Shown: in pieces, positions 61,301-64,000 of the stretch | Layout: every line of letters starts with the position of its first letter | Position numbering within the stretch: position 1 is the first letter of the stretch | Source: Micromonosporaceae bacterium KJ-029 | Lineage (GTDB): Bacteria > Actinomycetota > Actinomycetes > Mycobacteriales > Micromonosporaceae | Length of the DNA: 64,000 bases | Direction: 5' to 3' | Assembly (NCBI GenBank): GCA_005402585.1 | Contig: BIFP01000067.1 | Coordinates: 338,664 to 402,663, forward strand | The notes under the pieces: model-generated | Database searches by the model: none | What the model was told of the DNA's origin: nothing | What the model saw: only the letters and a program-made list of their open reading frames with translations | Program-made: the position numbers and the translations under genes

Positions 61301-63829
61301 CCCGCCGGTGGGGTGCGCGTGGTCGACGGCGAACTGGTCGGGACGTACACCTCGCTGCCGCTGACCGCGCAGCGCAACGGGCTCACCGAGGCCCAGCGCG
61401 CGGCCTTCCCGCACCTGTGGGACCACCGGACCTTCACGCTCGACCGGCGAGACCTGGCCAAGGTGCCGGAGGCGTTGCGCGGGCAACTGCTGGTGACCGA
61501 GCGGGCCGTCGACGGCACGCTGCTCGGCGCCACCGGCGTGCAGCTACCGGGGGTGCTCGACGACGTGTACGCCCCGGCCACCGGGGCCAGCCTCGGTGCG
61601 ACGTTCGCCGGGGGCGTGCCCACCCTGTCGGTCTGGGCGCCCACCGCCCGTACCGTCTCGCTGGAGCTGTTCGACTCGCCCACCGCGACCCCACGCACGG
61701 TGGCGATGCGCCGCGACGACCGCACCGGCGTGTGGTCGGTACGCGGGGCGCGCGACTGGTCCGGCAAGTTCTACCGCTACCGGGTGCAGGCGTGGCAGCC
61801 GGCCGCCCAACAACTGGTCACCGCCGCAGTGACCGATCCGTACTCGGTGGCGCTGGCGGCGAACTCCACGCACAGCCAGATCGCCGACCTGACCGACCCG
61901 AAGCTGGCTCCGGCGGGTTGGGCGTCGCTGCGCAAGCCGGCGGCCGTGCCGTCGGCCAAGGTGCAGATCTCCGAGCTGTCGGTACGGGACTTCTCCATCG
62001 CCGACAGCACGGTGCCGGCGCAGCGGCGGGGTACCTTCCTCGCCTTCACCGACCCGGCGACCACCGGTATGCGGCACCTGAAGGCCCTCGGTGACGCCGG
62101 GGTGACCCACCTGCACCTGCTGCCCACGTTCGACTTCGCCACCATCCCCGAACGCCGGGCTGACCAGCGGCAGCCGGACTGCGACCTGGCCGCCCTGCCG
62201 CCGGACTCGGACCGGCAGCAGGAGTGCGTCGCGGCGGTGAAGGACGCCGACGGCTACAACTGGGGGTACGACCCGCTGCACTACACCGTTCCGGAGGGTG
62301 GGTACGCCGTCGACCCGCACGGCGAGCGGCGTACCACCGAGTTCCGGCAGATGGTCGCCGGGGTCAATGCGGCGGGTCTGCGAGTGGTGCTGGACGTGGT
62401 CTACAACCACACCTCGGCCGCCGGTACCGACCCGAAGTCAGTGCTCGACCAGATCGTCCCCGGCTACTACCACCGGCTGCTCGACGACGGGGCGGTGGCG
62501 ACCTCCACCTGCTGCGCCAACACCGCCCCGGAGCACGCCATGATGGGCAAGCTGGTGGTCGACTCAATGGTCACCTGGGCGAAGGCGTACAAGGTGGACG
62601 GCTTCCGCTTCGACCTGATGGGCCACCACCCCAAGGCGAACATCCTCGCGGTACGCGCCGCGCTGGACAAGCTGACCGTGGCCCGCGACGGCGTGGACGG
62701 GAAGAAGATCCTGCTCTACGGCGAGGGCTGGAACTTCGGCGAGGTGGCCGACGGGGCCCGGTTCGTGCAGGCCACCCAGGCCAACATGGCCGGCACCGGG
62801 ATCGGCACGTTCAACGACCGGTTGCGCGACGCGGTACGCGGCGGCGGGCCGTTCGACGACAATCCGCGCCGGCAGGGCTTCGCGTCCGGGCTGTTCACCG
62901 ACCCCAACGGCGACCCGGTCAACGGATCCGCCGCCGAGCAGCGGGCCCGGCTGCTGCACCAGCACGACCTGGTCAAGGTCGGGCTGGCCGGTAACCTGCG
63001 CGGATACCGGTTCACCGACTCCGCGGGCCGGGCGGTGACCGGTGCGCAGGTCGACTACAACGGTTCGCCGGCCGGCTACACCGACGCGCCGGGGGAGGCG
63101 GTCACCTACGTCGACGCGCACGACAACGAGATCCTGTACGACGCGTTGGCGTACAAGCTGCCGCAGGACACCTCGGCCACGGACCGGGCCCGGATGCAGG
63201 TGCTCGCCCTGGGCACGGTGGTGATGGGTCAGGGCGCCGGCTTCGTCACCACCGGCACCGAGCGGTTGCGGTCCAAGTCGCTGGACCGCAACTCGTACAA
63301 CTCGGGAGACTGGTTCAACCAGATCCGCTGGAACTGCGCGCAGGGCAACGGGTTCGGCATCGGCCTGCCGGCGGCCGAGGACAACCGGGACAAGTGGCCG
63401 TACGCCCGGCCGCTGCTGGCCGACCCGAAGCTGGTCCCGGACTGCGCGGCGGTCGAGCTGACCGACGCCCGGTACGCCGAGCTGCTGCGGATCCGGGCCT
63501 CCTCGCCGGTCTTCGGCCTGCCCACCGCGCAGGAGGTGCAGCGGCGGGTCGCCTTCCCCCTGTCCGGCCGGGACGAAACCCCGGGCGTGCTCACCATGAC
63601 CCTCGACGCTCACGGGCTCGGCGGGAAGTGGAAGTCGGTGACCGTGGTCTTCAACGGCACCCCGAAGGCGGCGGAGCAGACGGTGAGCGGGCTGCGCGGC
63701 GCGGACGTGGCGCTGCACCCGGTGCTGCGGACCTCGACGGACCCGGTCCTTCGGACTGCCTCGTTCGACCGGGCGAGCGGCACGTTCACCGTGCCGGCCC
63801 GCAGTGTGGCGGTCTTCGTCCAGCAGTAG
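58343..63829 (+). CDS. Secreted amylopullulanase (GH13 amylase fused to pullulanase)
   Basis: An 1828-aa exported enzyme. A signal peptide (NVLALVFLLILTLVGAPVA) precedes an alpha-amylase GH13 barrel (about 60-600): VIVNHTADV, GFRLDTVKHVN (nucleophile), FMFGEVYSADP (acid/base), FLGNHDMGR. An Ig-like spacer (630-725) and two PUD-type starch-binding modules follow (VVHYQRPDGDYADWGLYTW near 737, AVIHYRRTDGNYDGWGLHLW near 850). An N2/CBM48-like part (from about 1080) leads to the pullulanase GH13 barrel: YNWGYDP, VLDVVYNHT, GFRFDLMGHH, LYGEGWNFG, YVDAHDNEILYD. It would split both alpha-1,4 and alpha-1,6 bonds of starch or pullulan outside the cell. ATG with GAGGAAGG upstream. Confidence 0.95.
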   Translation: MKPPPIPRKNVLALVFLLILTLVGAPVAVRPTAAAAGPAGSAAGAASWQAEPSATALLAAGTNRTRAEQFYFVLPDRFANGDPSNDRGGLTGDRLRTGYDPTDKGFYHGGDLKGLTERLDYIEGLGTTAIWLAPVFKNRPVQGKGDDISAGYHGYWITDFTQVDPHFGSAADLKKLVQLAHRRGIKVYLDVIVNHTADVITYAEDRYSYVDKATAPYRDAQGRPFEDSNYADGSRAFPEVNADSFPYTPTFETPADAKVKAPAWLNDPTMYHNRGDSTFAGENSEYGDFFGLDDLWTERPEVVRGMTKIYADWVQSTGVDGFRLDTVKHVNLDFWPQFSQGVNQAAARAGKKDFFMFGEVYSADPEVTSTYVRQGALPATLDFAFQEAARGFTANDGSAKALADVYAQDDLYAARDTHAGRLTTFLGNHDMGRIGSFIAGGPTDPATHLRRDQLAHELMFLTRGQPVIYSGDEQGFTGAGGDKDARQTMFASRTPDYLDDDLLGTDRTHAVDQFDRTHPLYRAIAELGSLRQAHPALRDGVQVTRYAADGPGVFAFSRFDPDDRTEYLVAVNNAATAQTVTVDTWSAGATFTGIYGATGRPVAAGDGKLTLSVPPLSAVVHRAGKPVALPTAKPTITITTPSPDQPVATRAAVTAQVAGDPLATVTVAARVDGGKWTLLGSAHRAPYTVHHDLTGLAAGTRVEYKAAVRDGRGRTATTRSTGTVGTPQQSGASRDWLVVHYQRPDGDYADWGLYTWGDIDPAYATEWPKGQPFAGTDAYGRFAWVKLKPGAKSVGFLVVDADGKKDVDHDRTVDVTQTGEVWVKQGDRATYPTREEAAGEPAPPVEDGVAVIHYRRTDGNYDGWGLHLWDGAASPTDWARPMPPTRIDSFGAEFRVPLADGATGLSYIVHSGDEKDLPQDQRLDFADAGREVWLLAATPGRLLPPVATGGSTDTDIGKQRAHWIDRSTVAWRTGPTDGRAYALVTAPAGGVRVVDGELVGTYTSLPLTAQRNGLTEAQRAAFPHLWDHRTFTLDRRDLAKVPEALRGQLLVTERAVDGTLLGATGVQLPGVLDDVYAPATGASLGATFAGGVPTLSVWAPTARTVSLELFDSPTATPRTVAMRRDDRTGVWSVRGARDWSGKFYRYRVQAWQPAAQQLVTAAVTDPYSVALAANSTHSQIADLTDPKLAPAGWASLRKPAAVPSAKVQISELSVRDFSIADSTVPAQRRGTFLAFTDPATTGMRHLKALGDAGVTHLHLLPTFDFATIPERRADQRQPDCDLAALPPDSDRQQECVAAVKDADGYNWGYDPLHYTVPEGGYAVDPHGERRTTEFRQMVAGVNAAGLRVVLDVVYNHTSAAGTDPKSVLDQIVPGYYHRLLDDGAVATSTCCANTAPEHAMMGKLVVDSMVTWAKAYKVDGFRFDLMGHHPKANILAVRAALDKLTVARDGVDGKKILLYGEGWNFGEVADGARFVQATQANMAGTGIGTFNDRLRDAVRGGGPFDDNPRRQGFASGLFTDPNGDPVNGSAAEQRARLLHQHDLVKVGLAGNLRGYRFTDSAGRAVTGAQVDYNGSPAGYTDAPGEAVTYVDAHDNEILYDALAYKLPQDTSATDRARMQVLALGTVVMGQGAGFVTTGTERLRSKSLDRNSYNSGDWFNQIRWNCAQGNGFGIGLPAAEDNRDKWPYARPLLADPKLVPDCAAVELTDARYAELLRIRASSPVFGLPTAQEVQRRVAFPLSGRDETPGVLTMTLDAHGLGGKWKSVTVVFNGTPKAAEQTVSGLRGADVALHPVLRTSTDPVLRTASFDRASGTFTVPARSVAVFVQQ

Positions 63830-63840
63830 CGCACACGGTT

Positions 63841-63873
63841 CGGCCCCCTGCCACCGCTGGTGGCAGGGGGCCG
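63841..63873 (+). terminator. Hairpin after the amylopullulanase gene
   Basis: CGGCCCCCTGCCAC and GTGGCAGGGGGCCG are perfect 14-bp arms around a 5-nt loop, followed by ACCTTCCCC. Confidence 0.85.
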
Positions 63874-63906
63874 ACCTTCCCCGGCTGGGCTGTCCGCTGA
63901 AGCTGC

Positions 63907-64000
63907 TCAGTTGAAGCAGTCTTCGACGGTGTTGGCGCAGTTGGTGGGGTCGTTGTCGGTGATGGTGGAGTCGTCGTCGAGCTTGACCTTGCCATCGTTG
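63907..64000 (-). CDS. 3' end of an unknown gene (runs off the window)
   Basis: An open frame of 31 codons ends at TGA 63907-63909. It encodes NDGKVKLDDDSTITDNDPTN, then CANTVEDCFN. The segment is acidic and hydrophilic with two Cys near the C-terminus, suggesting an extracytoplasmic or small secreted protein. The family cannot be named from this piece. Confidence 0.5.
   Translation of the reverse strand, partial: NDGKVKLDDDSTITDNDPTNCANTVEDCFN

Noticed and set aside
58391..61486. 1031-codon open frame on the minus strand
   Set aside because: Antisense shadow of the amylopullulanase; no motifs.

Overview
The window looks like chromosomal DNA of a high-GC actinobacterium, most probably Micromonospora or a close relative in the Micromonosporaceae. 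The evidence is the very high third-position GC, frequent GTG and some TTG starts, RbpA, an OpcA-containing pentose-phosphate operon, a sufR-sufBD-Rieske-sufCSU-sufT iron-sulfur operon, a conservon (cvnABCD), and many ATGA/GTGA start-stop overlaps. Assignment to genus is inference.

Layout. 1-1.7 kb: the end of pgk, then tpiA and secG. 1.8-10.7 kb: rbpA converges on a six-gene minus-strand operon, tkt-tal-pgi-zwf-opcA-pgl, which joins upper glycolysis to both branches of the pentose phosphate pathway. 10.9-14.5 kb: heme A synthesis genes ctaB (+) and ctaA (-) flank an unknown 111-aa protein and an ATP-grasp enzyme. 14.6-21.4 kb: the Suf operon, headed by an iron-sulfur-type regulator. 21.5-22.5 kb: a large dyad and a 35-codon leader ORF in front of a LysE-type exporter. 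22.7-28.1 kb: a secreted reprolysin-like metalloprotease, an acVLRF1-type peptidyl-tRNA hydrolase and a membrane zinc metallopeptidase. 28.3-33.5 kb: an ABC-F protein, a small HTH protein, a crotonase-fold enzyme and an ABC exporter. 33.5-36.3 kb: a decayed HTH/DUF397 locus, a PadR regulator and an FAD monooxygenase. 36.4-37.7 kb: a Mug-type glycosylase and an atypical SDR.

37.9-40.2 kb holds the most interesting locus. It is a translationally coupled three-gene operon: a TIGR04222-type membrane protein with a Gly/Cys-only tail, a DUF692/MNIO-family iron enzyme, and an HvfC-like partner. This is the expected layout of a peptide-modification system whose substrate would be the tail of a membrane protein. 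40.3-43.7 kb: an AcnR-like TetR regulator, a nitrilase-fold hydrolase, a HAD phosphatase and a RIO-type kinase. 44.2-48.3 kb: the conservon. 48.4-51.2 kb: aconitase, with a probable AcnR operator in its promoter that matches one in front of acnR. 51.4-58.2 kb: a VOC protein, a DedA protein, a C39-like secreted peptidase, a parallel beta-helix protein, a permuted-papain-like protein and two tandem membrane-anchored CBM2-like proteins. 58.3-63.8 kb: a giant secreted amylopullulanase preceded by tandem MalR-like boxes. The last bases hold the 3' end of an unknown gene.

Four copies of a paired GGGCCC-centred repeat lie in intergenic spaces across the window. No rRNA, tRNA, CRISPR array, prophage or complete insertion sequence was seen. 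Start codons were chosen by reading frame, Shine-Dalgarno-like sequence and overlap; family assignments come from recognised motifs, not from a database search.
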